Source of the DNA: VAZQ01 sp045811525
GTDB taxonomy: Bacteria; Pseudomonadota; Alphaproteobacteria; Rhizobiales; Xanthobacteraceae
NCBI GenBank assembly: GCA_045811525.1
Contig: JBJMTV010000021.1
Span: 1 to 64,000, forward strand
Direction of reading: 5' to 3'
Length of the DNA: 64,000 bases
Part shown: positions 16,971 to 26,158 of the stretch, one piece after another
Layout: each line of letters starts with the position of its first letter
How positions within the stretch are numbered: position 1 is the first letter of the stretch
The notes under the pieces: generated by a model
What the model was told of the DNA's origin: nothing
The model's input: the letters and a program-made list of their open reading frames with translations, nothing else
Database searches by the model: none
Position numbers and translations under genes: made by a program

Positions 16971-19238
16971 ATGGCGCATTTGCCGCTGGCTTTATTGCGA
17001 ACAGCGCCGACGCCGCCCGGCGACACTCAAGCGTTGAGCGCCGGTCTGGAGGCGCTGCGGGAGGTCCTCAGTTTCGATCAGGCAATGTTGCTACAGGCGG
17101 ACGAGTCCGGCCTACATTGCGTGTGCGCTTTGCCCGACCATCTCACCGGATTGAAGTGGGGTTCGGGCCCCTTCTTCGATGAGATTGCCGCCGGTCGCGT
17201 TGCCGCGAGCTGCGGTGCTTCGGACCTCAGGGAGCTGCGCTCAGTCTTACATGAGTCAATCGCTGCCGAGCAGCCGGCGTTATACCTTCCCTATAGTGTG
17301 CAAGGCCGGCGCAGCGTGCTGATATTGTTGCGGGCGCTCGGTAGCCCGCCCTTCGACGACCGTGACATATGCGTAGCCCGCCAAATCGCGCTCGTGCGCC
17401 TCGCGGGGCTCGCGGCAGCACATGCAGGCGCAATCGAGGCGGAGGTTCGTGGGCTCCGCACAAAGCTCGCCAAGCTCGAGCGAGCCGAGGCGGAAGCGCG
17501 GCGCACGGGCGAGCTGCTTGAAGGGATTGTGGAGCTCTTGCCAGTCGGACTGACGGTGGAGGATGAGGAGGGCCATTTCATTCTCGTCAACCGAGCCGCC
17601 GCAGCGCGGCTGGGACACTCGTCTGGCCACGAGAATACAGATGCGCATGACGCAGGTGCCACTCTGGCTTTGCCATCAGAACCGCGCCAGGATGTGGACC
17701 ACGCACTAGCGCAACCGCGAGACATCGAGGAGAGGGCAGCAGCATCCGCGGGTGAGCGCACCTGGCTGGTATCGCGGCAGCCGGTGCATTTTCACCAGGA
17801 GACCCTGCTGCTTTCAACCTCAATCGATATAACCCGTCGCAAACAGGTCGAAAGCGAGCTCGCACGTCGCGCCTATTCCGACGACCTGACTGGTTTGGCC
17901 AATCGCGCCAGAATTCAAGAGCACGTCCACGAGGTCTTACGTGCAAACAGCGGTCACGAGCAGTTTGCCCTCGCCTTCATCGATCTCGATAATTTCAAGC
18001 ACATCAATGACTACTACAGTCATGCAGTCGGCGACGCCCTGCTGGTCAAGGTAGCGCAGCGCATCGCTACCCTGGTGCGAGAGAGCGACCTGCTGGCCCG
18101 GATCAGCGGCGACGAATTCGTCTTGTTGGTAAACCCTGTGGACAGCGCCGAGCAGATCGCCAGCATCATTGACCGGCTCCTCGACGAGCTGAAGCAGCCC
18201 TTTCACATCGAAAGTTTCGAGGTGTTCACCTCGGCATCGATTGGCGTCAGCATCTATCCGGAGCACGGCTGCACCTATGAGGAGTTGAGGCGCAACGCGG
18301 ACAGCGCGATGTACCGGGCCAAGAGCGGAACCAAGGGCGCAGCAGCGTTCTATGATGCCCAGATCGGCCAAAGCGTGACGGCTCGCATGGAGCTCGAGCA
18401 GCGACTTCGCCTCGCCATTCGCGATCGTCAGTTCTGCTGCGCCTTTCAACCTAAAATCGATATTCGCACCCAGGAAGTGGTCGGTTTTGAAACGCTGGTT
18501 CGCTGGCGCGATAGCGATTGTGAGATTCAGCCGCCCGCATCGTTCATTGGCTTGGCGACCGAGCTGGGCCTCATCGATCCGATCACGCAGTTCGTGCTGA
18601 TGGAAGCAATCCGCGCGGTGGATATCCTGGATGACGCGTTCGGACCGGGGAAGACCATCGCGCTCAATGTCGCGGCCAAGCAGGCCGGCGATGTGAAATT
18701 CATGCGAGGCTTCGTCGAGTTGCTGAAGGAAACGGGATGCGCCAACCGCTTCGTCATCGAGGTTACCGAGGATGCGTTCATCGCCAAGAACCGGTTCCAG
18801 TCCGAGGTTCTGCCGATGCTGCGCGAGATCGGCGTCCGCGTCTCCATCGATGATTTCGGGACCGGCTATTCCTCCTTGTCCGTGCTGGCCGACATAACGG
18901 CTGATGAGATCAAAATCGACCGCTCGTTCATCACTGACATCCATCGCCGCTCGCGCAGTCAGAGCATCTTGAAGGCGATCGAGTCCGTGAGCTATGCCTT
19001 GGGCATGACCGTTGTCGCCGAGGGCGTCGAGACATTCGAGGAGCTCGCGTATCTGCTCGGCGCCACGCGGATCCGCTATGCACAAGGCTATCATTTCGCA
19101 CGACCGTTTTTTCTCGAGCACGGCACGACTACCGGCCAAGCTGATGCAGCCGAACGCGTGCTGACGATCGGACGAGAGCGCGCGGACAACCGCGGAGCTG
19201 GACCGGCGCGCGTGGCGATGGGCCAACGCGGCGCTTGA
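16971..19238 (+). CDS. Sensor protein with GGDEF and EAL domains (cyclic di-GMP turnover)
   Basis: 755 residues from the ATG at 16971 (a GTG at 16959 is possible). Order: a GAF-like N-terminus (about 1-150), a short Glu/Arg/Lys-rich coiled coil (about 155-185), a PAS-like segment (LLPVGLTVEDEEGHFILVNRAA), GGDEF with YSDDLTGLANRARI and signature ISGDEF (about 378-383), then EAL with GFETLVRW in place of EALVRW (about 504-511) and DDFGTGYSSLS (about 626-636). SGDEF and ETL are common variants that keep the metal-binding acids, so both cyclase and phosphodiesterase activity are possible. No membrane segment was seen, so it is probably cytosolic. It stands alone. Confidence 0.92.
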   Translation: MAHLPLALLRTAPTPPGDTQALSAGLEALREVLSFDQAMLLQADESGLHCVCALPDHLTGLKWGSGPFFDEIAAGRVAASCGASDLRELRSVLHESIAAEQPALYLPYSVQGRRSVLILLRALGSPPFDDRDICVARQIALVRLAGLAAAHAGAIEAEVRGLRTKLAKLERAEAEARRTGELLEGIVELLPVGLTVEDEEGHFILVNRAAAARLGHSSGHENTDAHDAGATLALPSEPRQDVDHALAQPRDIEERAAASAGERTWLVSRQPVHFHQETLLLSTSIDITRRKQVESELARRAYSDDLTGLANRARIQEHVHEVLRANSGHEQFALAFIDLDNFKHINDYYSHAVGDALLVKVAQRIATLVRESDLLARISGDEFVLLVNPVDSAEQIASIIDRLLDELKQPFHIESFEVFTSASIGVSIYPEHGCTYEELRRNADSAMYRAKSGTKGAAAFYDAQIGQSVTARMELEQRLRLAIRDRQFCCAFQPKIDIRTQEVVGFETLVRWRDSDCEIQPPASFIGLATELGLIDPITQFVLMEAIRAVDILDDAFGPGKTIALNVAAKQAGDVKFMRGFVELLKETGCANRFVIEVTEDAFIAKNRFQSEVLPMLREIGVRVSIDDFGTGYSSLSVLADITADEIKIDRSFITDIHRRSRSQSILKAIESVSYALGMTVVAEGVETFEELAYLLGATRIRYAQGYHFARPFFLEHGTTTGQADAAERVLTIGRERADNRGAGPARVAMGQRGA

Positions 19239-19432
19239 TGCCCTCCGGTATTCCGCGGAAGACCAGGGCGGCAACTTTCCAGTCGCCATTCGCAGCAGGC
19301 GCGTGAATAGGGTCGAGCCTGCAATTCACAAGCTACCATTCGGTCATTACGGAAGGTCTTTGCCTGGCCTCGAGCCTCGCATAACCTCCTGGAGATTTTC
19401 AGGCTTCAGTGCAACACCCTACTGAGTCCAGC

Positions 19433-19780
19433 ATGTTCCGAATAATTCCTGGCTTGCTTGCCGGCACCGCCTTCGCTCTCACCACCGGGATGTCAGCTGT
19501 CGCTGAACCCGGTCCCAGCGCCGAGGAGAGGGGCGAGGCCTTGCTGAGAAAGAATTGCGCTCGCTGTCACGCCGTCGGACGAACCGGAGCGAGTCCACAC
19601 CCAGAAGCGCCACCCTTTCGCAGCTTGTCGGACCGATACGAGGTCGACGGGCTGGCTGAGTCCTTGGCTGAGGGCATCTCCGTCGGGCATCCGGACATGC
19701 CGGAATTCATTTTCGAAGCGGATGAGGTGGGCGCAATCATCGCCTATCTGCGCTCGATCCAGGAACCAGGTAACCAATAA
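19433..19780 (+). CDS. Class I c-type cytochrome, periplasmic
   Basis: 115 residues from the ATG at 19433; a GTG at 19409 would add eight residues before the signal peptide. The signal peptide is probably cleaved near AVAEPG. Single haem site CARCH (about 42-46), with a likely Met axial ligand in HPDMPEF near the C-terminus. It is small and soluble, suited to carry electrons. A natural partner would be a molybdenum or flavin enzyme or a respiratory complex; it precedes two binding-protein genes, and the lone CoxL gene lies 3 kb on. Function beyond electron transfer is not deducible. Confidence 0.88.
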   Translation: MFRIIPGLLAGTAFALTTGMSAVAEPGPSAEERGEALLRKNCARCHAVGRTGASPHPEAPPFRSLSDRYEVDGLAESLAEGISVGHPDMPEFIFEADEVGAIIAYLRSIQEPGNQ

Positions 19781-19914
19781 CCCGGTCTGCGCGTATCCCG
19801 CTCGCACCACGCGCGCTCGTTGCTTGCTGGAAGTTGCGCGGCGGCGGGTTTCTGACAATGATGCGGCACCGGGCAATGCTGCGGCTTGCCTGCGATCGAC
19901 CAGGAGCAATTCAG

Positions 19915-20886
19915 ATGCGCAACAAAATCCTGCTGTCCATTGCGATGCTGGCGATCTCTGCCTGGTCGAGCGCTAGCGCGCTCGCAGAGCCAGTCAAGAT
20001 ACGCGTTGGCCGCGGCGCTGCCGCCGAGGAGCAGCTTTGGCTGATGGCTGCCAAACCAGAGATCGCGCCGAATCAGGGCCGAGTCTATACGCTCGATCTC
20101 ACCAACTTTCCCGCGACCGACAAACGTTTTCTCGCTTTCGAGGCGGGAGAGCTCGACATCGCGACCGGCAGCGCCAACTCGGTAATCCAGTTTGCCTCCA
20201 GCGGCGCGCACGTGAACGCCATTGCATCGATCTCGCAGGAGAGCCGCAAAGGCTTCTTCACCCGCTATATGGTGAAGAAGGACAGCCCAATGGCAACGGT
20301 ACAGGATGTGAAGGGGAAGACCATCGGCATCAACGGGTTCAACTCCTCGATCCAGCTTTGGGCGATTCTGGCCCTCCAGCACGCCGGGCTCGACCCGGCG
20401 AAGGATGTAACGTTCGTCCCGGTGCCGTTTCCGGCACAGGGCGAGGCGTTGCGGGCCGGAAAGATCGACGTGGGCGCCTTTCCACAGCCGTTTGCCAAGC
20501 TGCAGGAGGATCAGGGCGGGTCACGAGTGCTGTTCACGTCGAAGGACGGCGTGCCATTCGATGAGGAGCTCATGCTCCTGATTGCCCGACCTGAATTTCT
20601 CGCACCGAACGGCGCGGTGGTCCGCGCCTTCCTCTCGGACCTGGTGGCAGCCACGAAGTACTATGCCGAGCATGCCAAAGAGGCACGTCAGGCCCTCATC
20701 GACGCCAAATTCGTGCGGCTCGCACCGGAGGTCTATTTCGGGATGACCGACTATTACCGCACGCCCTCGGCCAGAATCGATCGCGAGGCGTTGCGCAAAA
20801 TGCAGGATCTGCAGATGAAAATCGGCTGGCAGGAGAAAGCGGCAGACATCGACAAGCTGGTGGACCTCTCTTATCTGCCGAACTGA
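19915..20886 (+). CDS. NitT/TauT-type (NMT1/SsuA-like) ABC substrate-binding protein, orphan
   Basis: 323 residues. Start ATG at 19915 after AGGAG; signal peptide MRNKILLSIAMLAIS with cleavage near ALAEP. Mature landmarks: FEAGELDIATGSANS, DVKGKTIGINGFNSS and GLDPAKDVTFVPVPFPAQGEALRAGKIDVGAF, as in sulfonate, nitrate and thiamine-precursor receptors. No permease or ATPase of this class is adjacent, so it must use a transporter encoded elsewhere or act as a sensor. The next gene encodes another receptor class. Confidence 0.88.
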   Translation: MRNKILLSIAMLAISAWSSASALAEPVKIRVGRGAAAEEQLWLMAAKPEIAPNQGRVYTLDLTNFPATDKRFLAFEAGELDIATGSANSVIQFASSGAHVNAIASISQESRKGFFTRYMVKKDSPMATVQDVKGKTIGINGFNSSIQLWAILALQHAGLDPAKDVTFVPVPFPAQGEALRAGKIDVGAFPQPFAKLQEDQGGSRVLFTSKDGVPFDEELMLLIARPEFLAPNGAVVRAFLSDLVAATKYYAEHAKEARQALIDAKFVRLAPEVYFGMTDYYRTPSARIDREALRKMQDLQMKIGWQEKAADIDKLVDLSYLPN

Positions 20887-20938
20887 ATAGAAGAGCCTGT
20901 CCAGCACCCGAAGGCCGAACACCTGCCGGGAGCACTTC

Positions 20939-22021
20939 ATGGCGCAGAAATTTCGTTTTGATCGCGCTCGCCGGCGTCTGCTGCAAAGTGCGGCAGCGGG
21001 CGCAGCGGGGGCCGTGCTCGGTCCCTTGCTCATCACTGAGCGCACCATCGCACAAACGCGCACCGTCTATGTCAATTCCTGGGGCGGCAGCTACACCGCA
21101 GCGCAAGAGGCTGCCTTCTTCAAGCCCTTCACTGCGGCCACCGGCATTCAGGTGCGCACGGTCACGCCGGTTTCCTACGGTAAGATCAAGGCACAGGTCC
21201 AGGCGCGCAGCTATGAGTTTGACACGACGTCGGTAAACTCGATGCTGTGGCTGCGCGCGGCGCGTGAAGGCCTCGCCGATGCGGTAGATTGGAGCATCGT
21301 TAAGAAGGAAGCGCTGCCGCCTGGCGCCGTAGTGGCCGACGGCAATGGTATTGCCCAGAACATCCTCGGCACTGCCCTTTGTTACCGCACAGACAAGTAC
21401 CCGCAACGCGGGCCGGCCTCATGGGCGGATTTCTGGGATGTGCAGAAGTTTCCCGGACCGCGCAGCCTGTGCTTGAGTGACGCGCCCCGCACGCTCATCT
21501 TCGCGCTACTCGCCGATGGTGTGGCGCGTGAGAAGCTTTATCCTCTTGATATCGAGCGCGCTTTCCGCAAGCTCGACGCCATCAAGCCGCACATCCGCGT
21601 GTGGTGGCGTGAAGGCACGCAGTCGCAACAGCTCATTCGCGACGGAGAGGTCGACATGATGTCGATCTGGAACGCGCGCGCGAGCGAGCTCAAGCAGCAG
21701 GGTGTTCCGGTGAAGCTCGTCTGGAATGGCGCGGTGCGGAGCACCAGCACATGGGGCGTTCTCAAAGGCGCTCCCAACCGCAAGCTTGCCTGGGAGCTGA
21801 TCAGCTTCGCATCACAAGCAAAGCCGCAGGCGGAGTTCAACACGCGGCTATTCTACGGGCCGATCCACCCCGATGCCTATTCCTTCATTCCGCGAGACAT
21901 CGCGGTTCAGCTGCCCACCTATGGCGATAACGAGGCGGTGTCCGTGCGCGAGGACGACCAATGGGAGGTGGAGCGGATCGCCGCGATCGAGGAGCGGTTC
22001 ACGCGATGGCTCAGCTCCTAG
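20939..22021 (+). CDS. PotD-like extracellular solute-binding protein with Tat signal, orphan
   Basis: 360 residues. The N-terminus RARRRLLQSAAAGAAGAV is a twin-arginine-type signal, with cleavage near TIAQT. The mature domain has VYVNSWGGSYTAAQEAAFFKPF and later VDMMSIWNARASELKQQGVPVKLVWNGA, as in spermidine/putrescine-type and Fe3+-type receptors. No ABC permease of this family is adjacent. It is 19 bases before the enoyl-CoA hydratase gene, so the two probably share a transcript, which links uptake to CoA-based catabolism. Ligand unknown. Confidence 0.87.
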   Translation: MAQKFRFDRARRRLLQSAAAGAAGAVLGPLLITERTIAQTRTVYVNSWGGSYTAAQEAAFFKPFTAATGIQVRTVTPVSYGKIKAQVQARSYEFDTTSVNSMLWLRAAREGLADAVDWSIVKKEALPPGAVVADGNGIAQNILGTALCYRTDKYPQRGPASWADFWDVQKFPGPRSLCLSDAPRTLIFALLADGVAREKLYPLDIERAFRKLDAIKPHIRVWWREGTQSQQLIRDGEVDMMSIWNARASELKQQGVPVKLVWNGAVRSTSTWGVLKGAPNRKLAWELISFASQAKPQAEFNTRLFYGPIHPDAYSFIPRDIAVQLPTYGDNEAVSVREDDQWEVERIAAIEERFTRWLSS

Positions 22022-22039
22022 GCTCGCAAGGAATAGGCC

Positions 22040-22855
22040 ATGACTGACGAGCTCGTAATCTACGAGGCTGCGGAAAAAATAGGGCTCGTCACGCTCAATC
22101 GTCCGGAGAAGCTCAATGCGCTCAGTGTGGAGCTGCGCCGGACGTTGGCGGAGGCGCTGCGCCTTGCCGACGAGGATGCCACGACCAGCGTCGTCGTTCT
22201 GCGCGGCGCGGGCCGCAGCTTTTGCGTCGGCTACGACATTGGCGGCGGCAGCGCCGGGGACCAGAGTTGGCGACGCGACGCCCTCAAATTTCATGACCGG
22301 CTGGGCACGAGCTTGGCCCTTGAGCTCTACCCTTGGTACATGAAAAAGCCGGTCATCGCCTCGGTGCAGGGCCATGCGCTCGGCGGCGGATGCGAGCTCG
22401 CCATGTTTTGTGATCTCACCATCGCCGCCGAGGACGCCAAGTTCGGCGAGCCCGAGATCAGGTTCTCACAGGCCGGCCCCGGATTCGTGATGCCATGGAT
22501 CATCGGCTACAAGAAGGCGCGCGAGCTCCTCTATCTCGGCGACATGATCGATGCAGCAACCGCGCTTGATCTCGGGATGGTCAACAGGGTCGTGGCCCGC
22601 GACGACCTCGCGGCCGAAACGCTGAAGCTTGCAAAGCGTGTCGCGCTGATTGCACCCGAGGCACTCGCGGCTGCCAAGCTCGCCATCAACCGCGGCGCCG
22701 ACGCTGCCGGTTTTCGCAATGCCATGCAGGCAGGCATCGATGTGGTCGCTCCGCTCTACGCGGCGCAGACCGAAGTCGGGGTGCATTTCCGGGATATCGC
22801 CGAAAAGGATGGCCTGCGGGCAGCGCTGAAGTGGCGCAAGGCGCAGTTCGAATAA
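22040..22855 (+). CDS. Enoyl-CoA hydratase/isomerase (crotonase) family protein
   Basis: 271 residues with AAGGAATAGG upstream of the ATG. Crotonase landmarks: VTLNRPEKLNALS (about 15-27), oxyanion-hole motifs RSFCVGYDIGGG (about 59-70) and HALGGGCELAMFCDLTIAAED (about 112-132), FGEPEIRFSQAGPG, and a dimerisation helix that includes ALDLGMVNRVV. The Glu of GEPEI is at one catalytic position of hydratases; which reaction it runs (hydration, isomerisation or ring opening) is not clear. It converges on the CoxL gene with one base between stops. Confidence 0.88.
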   Translation: MTDELVIYEAAEKIGLVTLNRPEKLNALSVELRRTLAEALRLADEDATTSVVVLRGAGRSFCVGYDIGGGSAGDQSWRRDALKFHDRLGTSLALELYPWYMKKPVIASVQGHALGGGCELAMFCDLTIAAEDAKFGEPEIRFSQAGPGFVMPWIIGYKKARELLYLGDMIDAATALDLGMVNRVVARDDLAAETLKLAKRVALIAPEALAAAKLAINRGADAAGFRNAMQAGIDVVAPLYAAQTEVGVHFRDIAEKDGLRAALKWRKAQFE

Positions 22856-22856
22856 C

Positions 22857-25142
22857 CTAATCGAAGCTGCGCCCTTTGCTGGTCGCGTTGATAAGCGTCC
22901 ACAAATGGGCAGGTGAGAGTGGCAGATCGCGCAGCTCGACGCAAAGCGGCGCCAGGGCCGCTGCGACAGCATTGCCCACCGCCGCAGCGACGGCCACCAT
23001 GCCGCCCTCGCCGGCACCCTTGGCGCCGAGCGGATTGGTGCTGGAGCGTCGTAGCTCCATGGTGATCGCGCGCACATTACAAAAGTCGGATGCGACCGGC
23101 ACGAGATAATCCGCCAGCGAAGCGTTGAGCAGCTGACCCTGGTCGTCATACAACAGCCGGTCGAGGAAAACGCCCCCGAGCCCCTGCACAAGCGCCCCAA
23201 TTGCCTGGCCGTGGACAATCTGCGGGTTGATTGCACGGCCGACATCCTCGATCGCCACGTAGTCCAAGATCTCGACGGCGCCGGTGCGCGGCTCGACTGC
23301 AACGTGGCAGGCGTGGGCGCCGTAGCTGTAAGTACGGATCCCGGTGGCGAAACTGCCATACGCCTCGATGCCGGCGAAATCAGCCAAGGTCGCGCGTTTT
23401 GCCCCCGCACTCACCTCACCTCCGGTTACGGCGATTTCCTCGTTCGGCAGGCCGAAGCGCTGCGTGGCCGCAGCGCGAATGGCGGCGAGCAAATTCTTGC
23501 AGCCGTCGAGCACGGCCGAGCCGCCCACCACCATCGAGCGCGATGCAAAAGTGCCGAATCCCTCGGTCAGATAGGGCGTCGAGCCGTGGCGGATGACGAT
23601 GCGAGCGAACGGAAGATCGAGCGCGTCGGCGGCGACCTGCGCAAGCGTCGTTTCAAGGCCCTGCCCCAGCACCGATGAGCCAACATAGACTGTGACGGTA
23701 CCATCCGCCTCCACGACGAGGCGTGCGTTCTCTTTGCCCGACCCACCGCTCTCGACGAACGGCACCACTGCAAGGCCATGGTAGCGGCCCTCGATAAGGC
23801 GGCCTTGCAGCGATTGCCTCTCGGCCCAGCCAATTTCGCTCAAGGCACGCTCGAACGTGGCGTGATAATCGCCGCTGTCGAAGTCGGTCTCTCCTTCATA
23901 GGGCACAAGCTTGCCCGTCGCGAAGGGCAGCTCGGCCTCGGTGAGGAGGTTCTTGCGGCGGAAGTCCGCGGCATCCAGGCCGAGATCGCGAGCCGCCAAG
24001 TCGAGCAGCCGCTCGCGAAAGAAGTTGGCCTCGAAGCGGCCGGGCGCGCGCACGGTGCCGACCGGCGTCTTGCTCGTCATCCACGCCTCGACGGTGATGC
24101 TGACGTCGCGCACGCGATAGGGGCCCGGCAGAAACTGCGCCGCTTTCGCCGGCACTACGCCGCCATTGGTGCGGATATAAGCGCCCATGTCGCCGATGAC
24201 GCGCCCGCGCAAACCAAGAATGAGTCCCTCGCGGCTGCACGCGATCTGGAGCTCGCAGTCGACCTCACGAGAATGATTGGTCGCCATGAGGTGCTCGTGC
24301 CGATCCTCGATCCACTTCACCGGCCGGCCGACCAGGCGGGCGACGAATGGGATGAGAAAGTCCTCGGGATAGAATTCGCCGCGCACGCCGAAGCCGCCGC
24401 CGATGTCAGGCTCGATCATGTCGATTGCCGTCTCGTCGATCCCGAGCATGGGTGCGAGCGCGCGCCGGTTGAAGAACAGCACCTTGCAGGCACCGAGCAC
24501 AGTGAGCCTGGAATTACTCCGATCCCATTCGGCGATAAGACCGCGCGTCTCGAGTGGGAGTGCGGTCAAGCGATGACAGCGAAAGGTCTCCCGCCGGACG
24601 TAATCCGCTCTCGCAAATGCGGCTTCGGCATCGCCCAGGCTCACCTGATAGCGTACGGCACGGTTGCTGCCCGTGCTCTCAAACAGCAGGCCAGCGCTGC
24701 TTACAGCTGCGTTCCAGGCTGCGACCGGCGGCAGCGCGTCAATCTCGACATCAATCTGTTCGAGCGCGTCCGCGGCGAGTGCTGCGCTATCGGCCACCAC
24801 GACGGCAAGGGGCTCGCCGACATAGCGCACCCTGTGCTGCGCGATGACGGGCTGAAGAAAGGGCTGGAATTCCGGAAGGTTGGCGAGGCGCAACGGAATG
24901 CGCGGCACCTTCTCGGCTATGTCCCCTGCGGCGACGACCGCATGCACACCAGCCATGGCGCGCGCGCCTGAAGTGTCTAGGTGGCGGATGCGACCATGCG
25001 CGACCGCGCTGCGCAGGATTGCCGCATGTACCATGCCGGCACGCTGCAGATCATCGACGAAAGAACCCGCGCCCTTGAGAAAGCGCACGTCCTCGGCCCG
25101 CTCAACCGCCTGACCAACCAAAGTGCGCCTGGCCGAGGTCAT
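22857..25142 (-). CDS. CoxL-type molybdopterin-binding large subunit (xanthine dehydrogenase family), lone copy
   Basis: 761 residues, full length. N-terminal a/b-hammerhead domain (VGQAVERAEDVRFLKGAGSFVDD), then Mo-cofactor regions including DIGGGFGVRGEFYPED (about 248-263), VRAPGRFEANFFRERLLD (about 359-376), and near the end NPLGAKGAGEGG (about 702-713), whose Glu is the catalytic base of molybdenum hydroxylases. The CO-dehydrogenase loop VAYRCSFR is absent, so it is not a CO dehydrogenase. No FAD or 2Fe-2S subunit is adjacent; it may share those at 41-42 kb. Start ATG after AGGGGATAATC. It probably hydroxylates an aromatic or N-heterocyclic substrate. Confidence 0.88.
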   Translation of the reverse strand: MTSARRTLVGQAVERAEDVRFLKGAGSFVDDLQRAGMVHAAILRSAVAHGRIRHLDTSGARAMAGVHAVVAAGDIAEKVPRIPLRLANLPEFQPFLQPVIAQHRVRYVGEPLAVVVADSAALAADALEQIDVEIDALPPVAAWNAAVSSAGLLFESTGSNRAVRYQVSLGDAEAAFARADYVRRETFRCHRLTALPLETRGLIAEWDRSNSRLTVLGACKVLFFNRRALAPMLGIDETAIDMIEPDIGGGFGVRGEFYPEDFLIPFVARLVGRPVKWIEDRHEHLMATNHSREVDCELQIACSREGLILGLRGRVIGDMGAYIRTNGGVVPAKAAQFLPGPYRVRDVSITVEAWMTSKTPVGTVRAPGRFEANFFRERLLDLAARDLGLDAADFRRKNLLTEAELPFATGKLVPYEGETDFDSGDYHATFERALSEIGWAERQSLQGRLIEGRYHGLAVVPFVESGGSGKENARLVVEADGTVTVYVGSSVLGQGLETTLAQVAADALDLPFARIVIRHGSTPYLTEGFGTFASRSMVVGGSAVLDGCKNLLAAIRAAATQRFGLPNEEIAVTGGEVSAGAKRATLADFAGIEAYGSFATGIRTYSYGAHACHVAVEPRTGAVEILDYVAIEDVGRAINPQIVHGQAIGALVQGLGGVFLDRLLYDDQGQLLNASLADYLVPVASDFCNVRAITMELRRSSTNPLGAKGAGEGGMVAVAAAVGNAVAAALAPLCVELRDLPLSPAHLWTLINATSKGRSFD

Positions 25143-25273
25143 GATTATCCCCTGTTGTCGTTCGTGGCGCAGCGCCTGGAAGGCTGTTTCTGGGATATTG
25201 GTGACACGGCTTTTTTGCTGCCGGCAATTGGCTATGGTGCCCGGCTTGTGAACGAAGGTGGAGAGCTTCCCGC

Positions 25274-26125
25274 ATGAAGATCATCGATATGAGCCATGTG
25301 ATGAACGTACACACGCCGGGGTGGGTCGGCTATGCCGGGAACAAGATGTACTATGCGCAGAACCTCCAGACTCAGATGATTGTGGCCCAGCGCATCGACA
25401 CCGCGCTCCACGTTGGCACCCATTTCGACGGGGCGATGCACGCGACCGACAACCGCAAAGGAGACATGGCGTCGCTGCCGCTCGATTATCTCGTGAACCG
25501 GGGTGTGGTAGTGGACATCTCAAAAGAGATGTCGGACTGGGCGGTCATAACGCCCGAAATCATCGAGAGCGCGGGTGCCGACATCCGCGACGGCGACATC
25601 CTCGTCCTGCATACCGGCTGGCACAAGCATTACGAAGGCCAGCCGCAGCAAGATCTGGTGAAGTACTTCTGCTACCACCCCGGGCCCAATCTCGACACGC
25701 TGCACTGGATGCTCGAAAAAAGGATCAAATGGTGGGCCATGGATACGGGCTCCTGCGACCACGCCATGAACACCTCGATCCGCAACATGCGTCCCGACCT
25801 TGCGGCGGAATTCACCAGGGTAAAGGGGAAAACCCCAGCCGAGTTCTTTGGACGCTTCGAATACACGCACAAGAAATCCGGGCGCAAGGTCAGCTCGGAC
25901 GTGTTTCCCTTCCACAATTGGGCGTTTCAGGAGGGGCTGTTGCACGCCGAGAACCTCGGCGGCGACATCGACCTCATGCTCAATAAGCGCGCCCTCATCG
26001 GCGCATTCCCTTGGCGTTATGAGGGGCTGGAGGGTTGTCCCTGCCGTATCGTCGCGTTTCTCGATGCCGGCGAGCATGTCGAGGCGGTGGGCAACGCCGC
26101 GAACGCCATTATGAGCACCGCATGA
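25274..26125 (+). CDS. Cyclase-family metal hydrolase (kynurenine formamidase-like)
   Basis: 283 residues. LHVGTHFDGAMH (about 45-56) is the family metal-binding motif HxGTHxDxxxH. Other landmarks are IRDGDILVLHTGWHKHY (about 109-125) and WWAMDTGSCDH. Relatives open amide or lactone rings (kynurenine formamidase, isatin hydrolase). It has no signal peptide. Start ATG after GGTGGAG. It is divergent from the CoxL gene (131 bases between starts), which suggests joint control: hydroxylation of a ring followed by hydrolytic opening is a plausible sequence, but this is inference. Confidence 0.87.
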   Translation: MKIIDMSHVMNVHTPGWVGYAGNKMYYAQNLQTQMIVAQRIDTALHVGTHFDGAMHATDNRKGDMASLPLDYLVNRGVVVDISKEMSDWAVITPEIIESAGADIRDGDILVLHTGWHKHYEGQPQQDLVKYFCYHPGPNLDTLHWMLEKRIKWWAMDTGSCDHAMNTSIRNMRPDLAAEFTRVKGKTPAEFFGRFEYTHKKSGRKVSSDVFPFHNWAFQEGLLHAENLGGDIDLMLNKRALIGAFPWRYEGLEGCPCRIVAFLDAGEHVEAVGNAANAIMSTA

Positions 26126-26158
26126 CGCAGCGGCCGGGCACGTGCCAGCGCGATCGGA

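Noticed and set aside
17937..19289. A 450-codon open frame on the minus strand opposite the GGDEF-EAL gene
   Set aside because: Antisense shadow of conserved GGDEF and EAL domains; no family similarity, no ribosome site.
22857..25142. Carbon monoxide dehydrogenase large subunit
   Set aside because: The Cys-containing active-site loop of true CoxL (VAYRCSFR) is absent in this and the other two CoxL-like proteins.
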